Source: Tranzscheliella williamsii (taxonomy: Eukaryota > Basidiomycota > Ustilaginomycetes > Ustilaginales > Ustilaginaceae). From it: a DNA stretch of 64,000 nt. Below are positions 9,108 through 19,259 of the stretch, piece by piece (the first letter of the stretch is position 1; each line of letters begins with the position of its first letter). The stretch is from NCBI GenBank assembly GCA_023212725.1, contig JALBYF010000035.1, positions 1 to 64,000 on the forward strand, read 5' to 3'. The notes beneath the pieces are model-generated. The model worked only from the letters and a program-made list of their open reading frames with translations, was not told the origin of the DNA and did no database searches. The position numbers and the translations under genes were made by a program.

Positions 9108-11076
9108 ATGAATCCCGCCGCTATGAAGGAGGTTGGGACGTTTGAGGACAAGAAGAGCCAAGAGGTGCAGCAGTCAACCACGTTCTATGACCACTCTGAG
9201 GAGCTCTACCCGGCGCAATCGCACCATCCAGAGGTCAAGAATGTACATGCCATATTGAAGAATCCGCTCCAGGGTCTTTCGCGAGCGGAGCTGTTGGCGC
9301 AGGTTAGTCGCTTCTGTCAAGAGAACGACATGAGCGAGCACACGGAGCTGTTTCAAAAAGCAGCGCTGGTCGCCCAGAATCCGGACGAGGTGGAGACGCT
9401 GCCGGAGCTCGATGACGAGGACCGGTACCACCTTCGCCGGGAGAAGACACACAAGTGGTCCATCTCGCGCCAGCTATGGATGCTGGTGTTTGTCGTCTCG
9501 CTTGGAAGCGCGGTGCAAGGCTGGGACAACACGGGAGCTAATGGCGCGAATCTCTCGTTCCCCAAGGAGTTCGGTATCGAGAACGACGAGTGGCTGGTGG
9601 GCTTCATCAACGCAGCTCCCACGATTTCGGGGCTGATGTCGGCCTGGCTGAGCGACCCTCTGAACAACTGGTTTGGAAGGCGGTGGGTGATTTTCATTAC
9701 GGGACTGTTTACGGTATTTCCCGTCTTGGCACAAGCTTTCACCCGAAACTGGTACGAGCTCGCCATCTGCCGCTTGCTGCTGGGTATCGGTATCGGCTGC
9801 AAGATCACAACGATTCCCATCATGACGGCCGAGTCTGTACCGGCAGCGATTCGTGGTGGGCTGGTCATGTCGTTCCAGCTGTTTGTCGCGTTTGGGATTT
9901 TCATCGGATTTTGCTCCAACATGATTTTCTATCGGATTGGCAAGAATGCATGGCGCTTTCAGCTGGCGGCTGCCTTTGCCCCTGCTGTTCCTCTGCTGAT
10001 CCTGATTTGGTTCATTCCTGAATCACCGCGCTGGCTACTCAAGAAGCGCAGATACGCCGCCTCATTCGCCAGCTTCTGCCGTCTGCGGAATTCCAAGATC
10101 CAGGCGGCAAGGGACCTGTATTACGCACACGCACAGATCGAGGTGGAACGCCAGGTCTTCGAGGGCAAGACGTTTGCCAACCGTCTCCGCGACCTGTTTG
10201 TCGTACCTCGTCTACGAACAGCAACGCTGGGTTCGTTCATCGTGATGATTTCCCAGCAATTCTCAGGTAGGTCCGCCTTGGTATAAGCATGCGCTTTTTT
10301 TTGGTGGGAGCTCACCCGAAAACCATTCTCTTTTCCGTGGGGCGCTGCTGCTACTCGTCGCTGTTTGGGCGGGTGCAGGCGTCAATATCATATCGTTCTA
10401 TTCAGGGACGATCTTTACGTCGGCAGGGTACTCGGTTCAGCAGTCGCTATCGGCTTCGTTGGGATTTGGAGCGGTCAATACACTTTTCGCGCTACCTGCG
10501 ATATGGACGATCGATACATTTGGACGAAGGAGCCTGCTGCTTTTTACGTTTCCAAACATGGCATGGTGTCTGTTCGCCTGCGCTGCTGCGTTCACGATGA
10601 ACGAGGACAATGCGGCGCGGGTGCCGCTGATTGCATTCTTCATCTACCTGTTTACGGTCTTCTATTCGCCGGGCATGGGGCCGGTGCCCAACGTGTATGC
10701 GAGCGAGTGCTTCCCGCTGTCGCACCGCGAGATTGGCTCGAGCTGGGCGATCTTTATCAACAACACGTTTTCCACCATCCTTGGACTGACGTTCCCCAGC
10801 ATGCTCGCCAAGCTGGGCCCGACGGGTGCCATCTGCTTTTACGGCGGCACCAATCTGCTCGCCTTTGCCATGATCTTTGTGGGGCTGCCCGAGACCAAGG
10901 CCTACACGCTCGAGGAGCTCGACTTTGTCTTTGCCGTGCCTGCATCGCGCTTCGCCGCCTACCAGGTGCGCAGCTGGCTGCCTCACTCGTTCAAACGCCA
11001 TATCCTCCGACAGCGTAACGCAAGCCTCACGCCTCTCTACCGCTGGGAAAATGGCAAGAGCGCGACTCCATCCTAA
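9108..11076 (+). CDS. MFS sugar/polyol transporter (inositol-transporter-like)
   Basis: Sugar-porter family member of the major facilitator superfamily, a plasma-membrane proton/sugar or polyol symporter by family. Two exons: 9108-10266 and 10379-11076, 618 aa. The intron (10267-10378, GTAGGT donor, GTGCAG acceptor) joins QQFS to GVNIISFYSG, a conserved stretch in helix 7. The start has a strong context (CCACCATGA). A cytosolic N-terminal extension of about 120 residues precedes the first membrane helix, as in Itr-type transporters. Signatures: GRRWVIF (~190), PESPRWLL (~304), YASECFPLSHREIGSSW and PETKAYTLEELDFVF (~557). About 12 membrane helices are visible. It shares its promoter with the transaldolase gene. 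The exact substrate cannot be told; inositol or another polyol is the better guess than glucose. Confidence 0.87.
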
Positions 11077-11745
11077 GCTCTGTACACTGCACAACTACAT
11101 TGCTCCTCGTACCCACAGCTGCACTGCTCCTTTCCCCTACAGCTGCAAAGCTGCTTTCCGCCCCGGTTGATCCTGCAGACGACATAGCAAAAAGACATTC
11201 ATGAAAGCATTGTGATTGTGGTTGCCTTGTGAGAAAGCGGGTTGAGTTATTACAAAAACGGTGATTGGATAAGTGCGGGGTGGCCCGACGTCGGCTCGTG
11301 TTGAATTATGCAGGGTGGTGATTAAGCAGTAATCTGAATGCAGCCGTGCATGAAGCTGCATTACTTTGATGAAGCGGGTGGCCCGGCCGGATTTAACTAG
11401 CTTTGTATCACAATACTAGCGGGGTATCCACACTAAACCGCGTTCTACGGACAGCCTTTGTATTCTTGTGGCCTGTGAGCCGATTCAGGGCCGCCGCTGG
11501 ACCCGTCACACTGTTGAGTGGGAGGGAGAGTGGGAGTAGTGGGAGGGGAACAGAAGGGGAGTGGAAGCAGGTGTGGGCGGCGGCGTGTCCCGTGACTGCC
11601 TGCGTCCGTGCACTTGGCCTACCCTGGTCAGAGCGTTGTCGGGTGGGGCTCAGCTGGCTGTGGCGGCGAGAGGTTAGCCTTGTCATACCATCACCACCGC
11701 GAGTGGCGAACCCGAACCCGTACCACGTCCTGATGGTCGACTAGG
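11077..11745. other. Intergenic, transporter to bHLH gene
   Basis: 669 bp with no supportable gene. It begins with CTG/CAG-type words (CTGTACACTGCACA, and CAGCTGCA twice) near 11081-11150 and contains ATTGTGATTGTGG at 11209-11221, a copy of the recurrent ATTGTGA element. The remainder is plain GC-rich promoter and leader. Confidence 0.55.
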
Positions 11746-12900
11746 ATGTTTGATGTCCTGAGCTTCTCCGCCATCCAGGATGCCTTCCCTTCACCCCATC
11801 CCGCGGTGGGGGCGCCAACCTATTCCATCTCGCAGGCTTCCTCCTCTAGCTCCAACAACACAGACAGTTCAACGGCCGAGCCAACCAAGCGAACCAAACG
11901 CAAGTCCTCTCCCTCTTCTGCCAGCAAGCGCAAGCGCAAAAGAAACTTCTCTCAGGCCGACCGCGTCGTACACAGCGTCATCGAAAAGCAGCGTCGCGAA
12001 GTGTTTAACCAGAAACTACTAGTATGTTCACCTACCAAGCCTCCTTCCGCTTCCCCTTGCTACCAAAGCTACAGCACCAACTGCTGACATTCTGCGATGG
12101 CCCGTCTTCTGTCTCAGTCGCTAGCGGACCAGCTTCCGGAGTTGAAAGACCTGCAGACCTCGCAGTTGTTCAAATCGGTCGTCGTCTCCGCCTCGCTTGA
12201 CTATCACAAGCAGCAGGCAGACACCATTCGTACTTGTCTTGCCGAGATCCAACAGTTGAGCCATCAGTGTCAGCATCTGCAGGAACAACTACAGCGCTGT
12301 ACCGCCACACCCGTCCGGCCTCTTGCTGCCGACAGCTTCCTTTCCCCAACCTTCGCTCCCGTCCTCGACCGTGTCCGCCAAGACCAAGCAGCGCTGCAGG
12401 AGGGCCTCGAGCTAAGGAGCCACCAAGACGCGCGCCACCCCATCCGAGCGTCCGAGTCTACATCCGACCCAACATCTAACGATGGACGTGAGCATCAGCC
12501 TCTTCCCCTTGCACCCGCACTTCAAGCGTCCATCTTGCCAGAGCTGGTTTCCGTGCTGCCACTGCCCACGGAACTGTTTCCTCTCACCCCTACCAGCAAA
12601 TACGCGGCCGAGAATGCCAACAATACCCTCGAGGCAAATACCATCCGGCCCCCCTCCCACGCAACACCAACTTCCACTTCCACCGCCCAATTACCACCCC
12701 TCTCCGCTCTGTCAGCCTATCTTCCCATGCCCAAGCATATACCGGTCATCAGCAGCACGGACAACGACGCGGCAGTGCTGCCGTTTCCTTGGGAGAGCTT
12801 CTCCCCCGACAACTTCTTCTACCGTCAGCTGGTAGAAGCAAAGTCCCGGGGCGAGCGCCAATCCCATCCCCCTGCAGACCCTTGGCCATATCAGCTGTAG
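11746..12900 (+). CDS. bHLH transcription factor
   Basis: Nuclear basic helix-loop-helix regulator. Two exons: 11746-12021 and 12118-12900, 352 aa. The intron (12022-12117) has a GTATGT donor, a GCTGACA branch point and a CTCAG acceptor, and joins QKLL to SLADQLPEL within helix 1. The basic region (KRKRKRN through VIEKQRREVFNQK, ~58-90) keeps the His-Glu-Arg pattern H-x3-E-x2-R-R needed for E-box (CANNTG) contact. Helix 2 is LFKSVVVSASLDYHKQQADTI, followed by a short heptad-like extension to about residue 140. The rest is Pro/Ser/Thr-rich and probably disordered. It stands among metabolic and transport genes, but no target is shown. The palindromes at 8047-8805 are not E-boxes, so they are not an obvious target. 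Confidence 0.75.
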
Positions 12901-13356
12901 CTTTCGGTCTGGGGCCAGCACTCCTATTCTACGTGCATGAGCAATGGCCTCTCAATTGGTGATACGGTAGCTTTATGCATAACGCCACAGGCTGTACAGC
13001 GCTACCAGTTCTGCACCGTGCTCAGCATGGCTGGCCGCCGCCTCTTGCTCTAGCTTCAGCCACAGATCCGCTTCATCTCACGTTGAGTTTAACTGGACCC
13101 CAATGTCGTTCCCTACGTCTCACTCACCGTGACCGTAAGCAACTGTCCCTAAGCCTTCGCGCTCAGCCGCGCTCGTTTTAGGGGAGCTCATCAAAAAGAT
13201 AAGAAAAAGAAAAGATAAAAAAGGATCACGTCAAAAGTGGTTCACGCGTGCATTGCGAAGTCAGCGATGTTGGTCTTCTCGACCATTCACACATTACGGT
13301 GCAGATTGTTGCTCCACTCTTAGCTCTATCGCCTTGGCTTACCTTTGAGCTGTCGG
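12901..13356. other. Intergenic, bHLH gene to hydrolase
   Basis: 456 bp non-coding. It holds one exact CTGTACAG (12992-12999), the same core as the 8-kb cluster, and a purine-rich tract with two GATA sites (separate entry). Confidence 0.55.
13197..13219 (+). promoter_or_regulatory. Paired GATA-factor sites
   Basis: AGATAAG (13197-13203) and AGATAAA (13213-13219), 16 bp apart in the same orientation, about 140-160 bp before the hydrolase ATG. Fungal GATA regulators (nitrogen or iron control) bind WGATAR and often need two sites. The tract is purine-rich, so chance occurrence is possible. Confidence 0.35.
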
Positions 13357-14423
13357 ATGCTGTTCAGTAACTGGTTTGCAGCGGCTCCGCAGGTACTGCT
13401 AGCTGCCGCACGCGCGAACAGTCCCGCGGCACCCTCGGAACGTGGTCTTCCAGCCTATCTCACCTTGCCACCTACACCGGCACTGCCATCGCTGCACAGC
13501 CAAGGCTACCTAACCCGGCCCGACAATGCTTCCATCTGGTATGGCGTGTCTGCCCCTCTCGAAAAAGCACGACCGTTCGTCCCAGTGACCTTTCTGCACG
13601 GCGGATTCGCCAATTCGGACTACTTTGGCCTGCAGGTCCAGCACGTTACCTCAGCTCTGGGCCGCATCTCCCTCTCCATCGACTCTAGAGGGCATGGTCG
13701 CTCGACCGAGGGCAAGGGCCCCATCACGTATGACCAGATGACGCAAGACGTCCTCGCCGTACTCGACCATCTCAACATCGCCACGACCTCGATCGTAGGC
13801 TGGTCCGACGGAGGCATCCTCGGCCTCGACCTGGCCATGAACTACTCCTCGCGGATCGACCGTGTCTTTGCCTTTGGAGCGTCCTACAGTCCCGCCAATT
13901 TCAACACTACCATTGGCGACAGCGCCATCTTCAACACCTACCTCAACCGAGTTAAGAACGAGTTTTGCCATCTCAATCCCCATCCCAAGCACTGGCAAAC
14001 ATTCGAGCGAAAGCTGAACCATATGTGGGCGACCCTTCCGGCATGGACCTCTACTAGCTTTGCCAAAATCCCTCCGCGTCCGCAGGGTCCCCGCATCTGG
14101 ATCGTTGACGGCAAGGAGGAAGAGGCGGTCAACCGCACCACGCCCGCCGAGTTGTCCCAGTGGGTGCGTATGCTAGCACCCTCAGAACCGCAGCTGCCGT
14201 CGCCAGACGCGGCTTACTGATCGACATTTTAATCTCATACCTACGGAGCACAGATCCCTGATTCCGTCCTGGAGATCCTTCCCAACATGAGCCACTTTGG
14301 GTAAGTTTAGAGCGGCCCGCAACGGCAATGACCTACATGACGCTAACATCCCATCGCACGCCTAGCTTCATGCAGGATCCCCAGGCCTTCAATGCTGCGC
14401 TCGATCGCTTCTTCCTAGAGTAA
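13357..14423 (+). CDS. Alpha/beta hydrolase
   Basis: Serine hydrolase of the alpha/beta fold; substrate unknown. Three exons: 13357-14163, 14254-14300 and 14366-14423, 303 aa. Without the two introns the frame stops before the catalytic His. The introns have GTGCGT/CACAG and GTAAGT/CCTAG borders. Motifs: oxyanion HGG in TFLHGGFANSDYF, DSRGHGRS, nucleophile elbow GWSDGG, acid Asp in IWIVDGKEE, and His in NMSHFGFMQDP, which spans the exon 2/3 joint. The N-terminal 25 residues are Ala-rich and hydrophobic and could target the protein to the secretory pathway or mitochondria. The track-like TTG upstream (13345) is ignored in favour of ATG 13357. Its stop is only 36 bp from the stop of the convergent sulfur-transporter gene, so 3' UTRs must overlap. 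Confidence 0.8.
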
Positions 14424-14459
14424 ATTTAGTGGCGAACTAGACAGACTACATGTACAGGG

Positions 14460-15933
14460 CTACAATGCGGAGCCTAGCAGTCCACCTGCCGCCATGGACG
14501 CGACAAATGTAGCTAGACTGGCCAGCGAGTTTGCCGGTGTCTGGCTCGCCGCCAATGAGACCAGCGAGACCAGCGCCGGCCCGGGGCACTGTGTTGGCAA
14601 CGATGTAGCCAGCCGTCATACATGATCCGGTCAGTGTCGACGTACGTGCGAACCCATGACAAAGGGAGGAGGACTTACAAGACCGGTAGCGCCCCATCCG
14701 ATCCCAAAGAGGATGGCGCCGACGACGAGCTTTGCGTCGATGCGGGAAGCGTCGGCAGGGGTGCGCCACTCGGGCGAAGCTAGGCCCAGTTCAGGCCTGC
14801 ATTTCTCCTGGCGCTTTCCGTCTGCTTTTGCCGTTTGCTTGCGCTGCTCGTCGATCTTGGGTTTGATCTGTGTGAAGAAGGCGATCGATGCGGGCAGGAT
14901 GCCGCCCACCGCCACCATGGCAAGCGACGGGTCCCACTGTCCGCTTGAAATGCGGCCGGGAGACAGACTGAGAAAGCCGAGTACCTTGCTCGGCCTCTGC
15001 GACAAAGCAGACCAGGTTGGGAGACACAGAAGGGAAGAGCGCGCGCTTTATGAGTTATTACGGAAGCCTTATCGTAAACACGCCCCAGCACTGTGACTTA
15101 CCAGCATACCGCTGATCCCGAGAGCAAAGCTAAAGTGGATTCCGGCCGCCAGCGCTATAATCCTAGCTCCGACAAGCTGTTTCTTCCGTTCGGCTTCCTG
15201 CTCTTGCCCCTTTGTGCTGCGCGCAGCTGCGAGGGCCCAAGGTACCAGGCCATAGACAACGGCTGGCAACTGCAGCAGGAGCAGGGTGGCCGCGCCCGGT
15301 ATCGAAAAGGATTTAGGTAGGTGTGAGGAGAAGCCATTGCCGTATGTGGTGAGGGTCGACGACGGGCCGACAGAAAGGTGGGTTAGGACAGCAACGCCGA
15401 AAAAGGTGCCTGTGGCCACGAGCGACCGGAGCGAGAATCGCGACAGACCGCACAGAAAGTGGCCCGACGTACACCCCTTGCCCAACTGGATGACGCAGAC
15501 GCAAACAAGTCAGTATGAGCGCAAGGCCAGCTCGACAAACAGCCGGCGAACAGCGTCGTACCTTTGTGCCCAGACCAACAAGCAAGCCGTATCCGAGCGG
15601 CGTGAGCAGCGACGCCAGGCGGAACGCTGCACCGGCGCTAACAGAGTCGAGAATCTTGACCTGTAAGCCGCTCTCGACACCCGCTCTAGCCAGTCCAAGT
15701 AGCGCACCGCCGATGAACAGGCCAGAAGTGAAGTACTTCGAGACGGCTGTGTAAATAGCTGGAGGAGCAGAGCTGCTGCTTGCCGGCGACACAAGGGACT
15801 GGACCGAAGTGTGGAAGAATCCGGAAATGCCCAGAACCATACCGAGCTTCGAGAGGAGGGTGTGTAGGGACGCTGCCATCATCAGCCCACCGGCCAGGCT
15901 GTGATACGGCGTGAAGTCCATGGTACCTGCCAT
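14460..15933 (-). CDS. YeeE/YedE-family (TsuA-like) sulfur transporter
   Basis: Membrane protein of the sulfur-transport YeeE/YedE family; bacterial TsuA imports thiosulfate. Four exons read from the minus strand: 15562-15933, 15102-15485, 14679-14996 and 14460-14588, 400 aa, all phase-0 joins. Introns are 76, 105 and 90 bp with clear donors (GTACGA, GTAAGT, GTAAGT) and CTGAC-like branch points. Hallmarks: GCTSGHFLCGLSRFS at the start of exon 2, RPSKVLGFL plus WDPSLAMV in exon 3, GIGWGATGL joined to CPGPALVSL across the last intron. About nine hydrophobic helices are present. The second and fourth exons start exactly at the two Cys motifs. The family is mainly bacterial and patchy in fungi, so an old bacterial origin followed by intron gain is plausible. 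Confidence 0.83.
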
Positions 15934-16456
15934 CTCGAATTGACTTTGATCGTGTGCGATAGTGACAATTACGAGGTCGCTGGGAGGCAAGTCGGCAGCG
16001 TGAGTGCATCATCCTCAGACATGCAGACGATGGCGTGGAGACCAACATGCCTGGGCATGCACAGATGAGAGTGTTAAATTCTACAGCGTTGTTAGGGGAT
16101 CGAGGTACCGCCTGCTCGAAGCGCAGTTCCTCCGACCCACGCTCCTTGCCATCACTCGGCGTCTGCGTCTGCGTCGCCAGCGTCGACGCGCACCGGCTCC
16201 CCTGGCCGTGCACGAGCGCCGGCAAAGTGCATAGTACGGGTTCCGTCCGTGCCCTCCGTGGCTAGCGGCGAGAGGGCCATCAACAACCGGCTGTCACCGC
16301 ACCTGTCCCCGTCCGCTCGTCATCTCACGCAAACCAGCACCCGACCACACCGCCTAGCTATGCAGAAATGACGTATGAATGGTGGTTATGATCAGCCACA
16401 TCGGGTCTATAAATACACACGATAACAAGAAAATGTCCTCGATCCTTTGAGTAGAA
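15934..16456. other. Intergenic between two minus-strand transporters
   Basis: 523 bp holding the promoter of the sulfur transporter and the 3' end of the MFS gene. No gene or clear repeat is seen. Confidence 0.55.
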
Positions 16457-18299
16457 TCATACAAGCTTCGTAGGCTGTCCTACGGCGCTCGGGTTGTCCG
16501 CTGGTTCGACGGCAGGCTTGGCTGCAGCGGCAGCGGCGCTGCGAGCGGCGAGCGCTGTCTCCTTCTTCTGCCGGACGTGCTCGCGCAGCCTGCCGCCGTA
16601 GATGTACAGCAGCAACGGCAGCGGGGTGAGGAGCAGCGCCAGCCCGGCCAGCAGGCTCGTCGCTCCCTGCACCGTCAGCCGCTGGCACATTTGACGCGTG
16701 AACAGAGGCTGCCCGTGCCGCATCGAAGCGAGACATGGAATCAGACAGCGTCGGGAAATGGATTAGTAAACCACTGGACACGACTTGGAACCACGAGCTA
16801 GTCCTGATGTACTTACGAAAGCCGCAGCGGACGCGGCTCTGCAGAAGCCGGCCGCAGCCAGAATGCTCGGCGCCGAGGCGCCGCCGTAGGCGACCAGGTA
16901 GGGGATTAGGCTGGAGAAAGCGGACATGGAGCCGGCACACAGCAGGACGACTGCAATCGCCGGTACGATCCAGTGGATGTCTGCCAGCCGCTCGATGCAT
17001 ATGCCCAAGGTGTCAGGTCGAGCTATCCTGCATGAGCCACGCGCGTGTAGAAGCTTACCCGGATATGGCGCCGTCCACGCGAAAAGAAAGAGACCTACAG
17101 GCGCCAGCATGCATCCGTAAATGGCATGCAGCAACCACGTCTCCGGTGGAATAGCGACTCTGCCCAGCTCTCGCCGCTTGCGGCGGTTAAAGTACTCCTG
17201 CGCCACGGCATAGTTGAGCGTCGCGAGCGCAAACCCAATGATCAGCGTAATGTAGATGAGCCCCACCGACTCGGGACCGAAATGCCGGCTCGACACAAAG
17301 GTGTATGGAATGATGACGAAAAAGTCGTAGATGATGGCATACAGCAGCGATGTGTAGATCGACACTACCAGTACCACCAGATCTGTAGCAAGGAATGGAA
17401 CAAGGATGGGGCACGACGCGGATTTAGCAAAGGTAGATAGTGTGACCGCGGCGGCAAGTAGGAAGCGCTAGAACGGGAGGGCACTTACCCGTTACCAGCC
17501 ACTGGAACGGCAGCTTCAGTATCTGCATCACGGAAGCGGCGAACGGGCGTATCGAGTGGCGAAGCGGGACAGCGGCGCTTTCAAGGGCAGAGGCGTCCTT
17601 GGAGGCGTACCTAGCCTGGTGCTGACGCAGGAGCTTCGGATGGTCGGTTTCTGGGACAAAGAGGATGGTGAGGATCAAGACGACGGCGACAAAGATAGCC
17701 TGGACCCGCAGATTCCACTGCCAGCCCGCGCGAGTGTCGACAAAGGCGCCGACGAGGCCCCCGAAACCAGACCCGCCAAACGCGGAAGCACCGTAGCATG
17801 CAAAGAATCTTGCATAACGGATCGGCTCGGCCATATCGTTGTAGGACGCTGGGACATTGTTGAGCGCCGAGGAGCCGGCAATGGAGGCGATCAAGCGGAA
17901 GACAAGCATCACGGCGAGGTTCCTGGACTCGGAGATGATGAAGCAGCAGGCGGTGAAAACAATCCACGAATAGACGTAGACTGGGCGCTTCCCATTGTTC
18001 TGCGCCAGTGGGCCCATGAGGAGCGGGCCGAGCGCAAACCCCAGAACATAGAGCGATAGACCTAGCGTGACCACCTCGTAGCTAGCGTCAAACTCGCGCT
18101 GCAGCGAGGTCGACGATAGCGCGAACGCGGTCGATGCAGAAGTAAAGGAGAGCACCATAAGCGCAAGCAGCAGCGCCACGCGTACCTTTTTACCGCTCGT
18201 CCACTGCCTCGGGTTGTCGACAGGCGGGATGCCGATCGCCCCCATGGCCGTCGAGGAGCTATCAGAGAGCGTCGAGCCACCGCCGCTGGCAAGATCCAT
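16457..18299 (-). CDS. DHA1-type MFS drug/polyamine transporter
   Basis: Drug:H+ antiporter-1 family exporter of the plasma or vacuolar membrane. Four exons from the minus strand: 17489-18299, 17059-17382, 16817-16980 and 16457-16708, 516 aa. The joins restore family blocks: FQWLVT-DLVVLVVSIY, TAPYP-DIHWIVPAI and SAAAF-PLFTRQM. Twelve helices can be traced. Motifs: VDNPRQW before helix 1, GPLAQNNGKRPVY after helix 2 (motif A-like), VFRLIASIAGSS, and VPETDHPKLLR ending the first half. The start is ATG 18299; a TTG-led extension upstream was not used. The second intron (16981-17058) is 78 bp, a multiple of three without a stop, so retention would give a variant with 26 extra residues in a loop. 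Substrate unknown. Confidence 0.83.
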
Positions 18300-19259
18300 C
18301 CTGACTGGTTCGGGCCCGCAAGGAAGTCTTTGAACGGCAGGCCGCTTTGGCAAGCGCTCCTGGTGGTGCAAGACGGTTTGGCAATCGTGCTGTCCGACGA
18401 GCAGCGATGAAGAATGCGCAATTAGAATGAGCCGTGCAACTGCGGTTTAGCTTCTCTTGCGACAGGTGAAAAGAAGGGGTGGTGATCTTATGTACTATAC
18501 GGAGCGCTGACAGGAGAGAAAGCACGGTGTACAGACCGGGCGTAAAACTGCCGACATGCCAGACGCCGATGATGCTTCTTCGCTGTATTCCAGCCGCTTG
18601 AATCGACTGTTCAATAGCCATTGCCGCTGGGCCTGCCCTGTGCCGGATCGTATGTGCGCCATGAGAGGAGCAGGGGCGAAATAAGGCGTTCGGCAATATG
18701 TTGTCGTAAAGTCTGTCCGGGAATACATCCGGGCGAGCGCTGTGCCGTTCCGCCGATCAATTGGCCCGCAAGTGGAGTCACAAAGCCGGGGACGCCGCGG
18801 GATTTATTATTGACCTCAGCCCTCCCAATGTCCTCTTGAATAGCAAGGAAGATCATCTATGAACCGTCTCAGGCATTGTGATTGTGACTCACCGCCGGTC
18901 CGGGCCGTCGTCGCGCTTCGTCTCTTGTTCTCGAAGGCAGGGCATCGTTAGCGGGCGAACGAAGCAGTTCGGCCGGCCGTGACAGCCGCTTCCGGCTTTC
19001 GTCAGATCTAACAGTTGTCTAGCTTATCTTGGACCGAGCTGGACCCTTTGGTAACCGTGCTCGTGTAAGCCAAGGTGTCAAGCTGGTGACTAGGACGACG
19101 CTTGGCGGCAATGCATTTGCAGTTCGCCACTCGCCGTCGCTCCCGCCCGTTGAGTCCAACGTTACTGCTTCCCATAAGAGCAGCAAGGACAGCTCTTCAC
19201 CGTCGGCGTGCTGCTGAGCTATCGTGGGAGATATAGCAAGAAAGCAAGAAAGAGACGCC
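18300..19259. other. Divergent promoter, MFS exporter / oxygenase
   Basis: 960 bp without a supportable gene. Overlapping ATTGTGATTGTGA (18875-18887) carries two copies of the recurrent ATTGTGA element. Nothing else is recognised. Confidence 0.6.
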
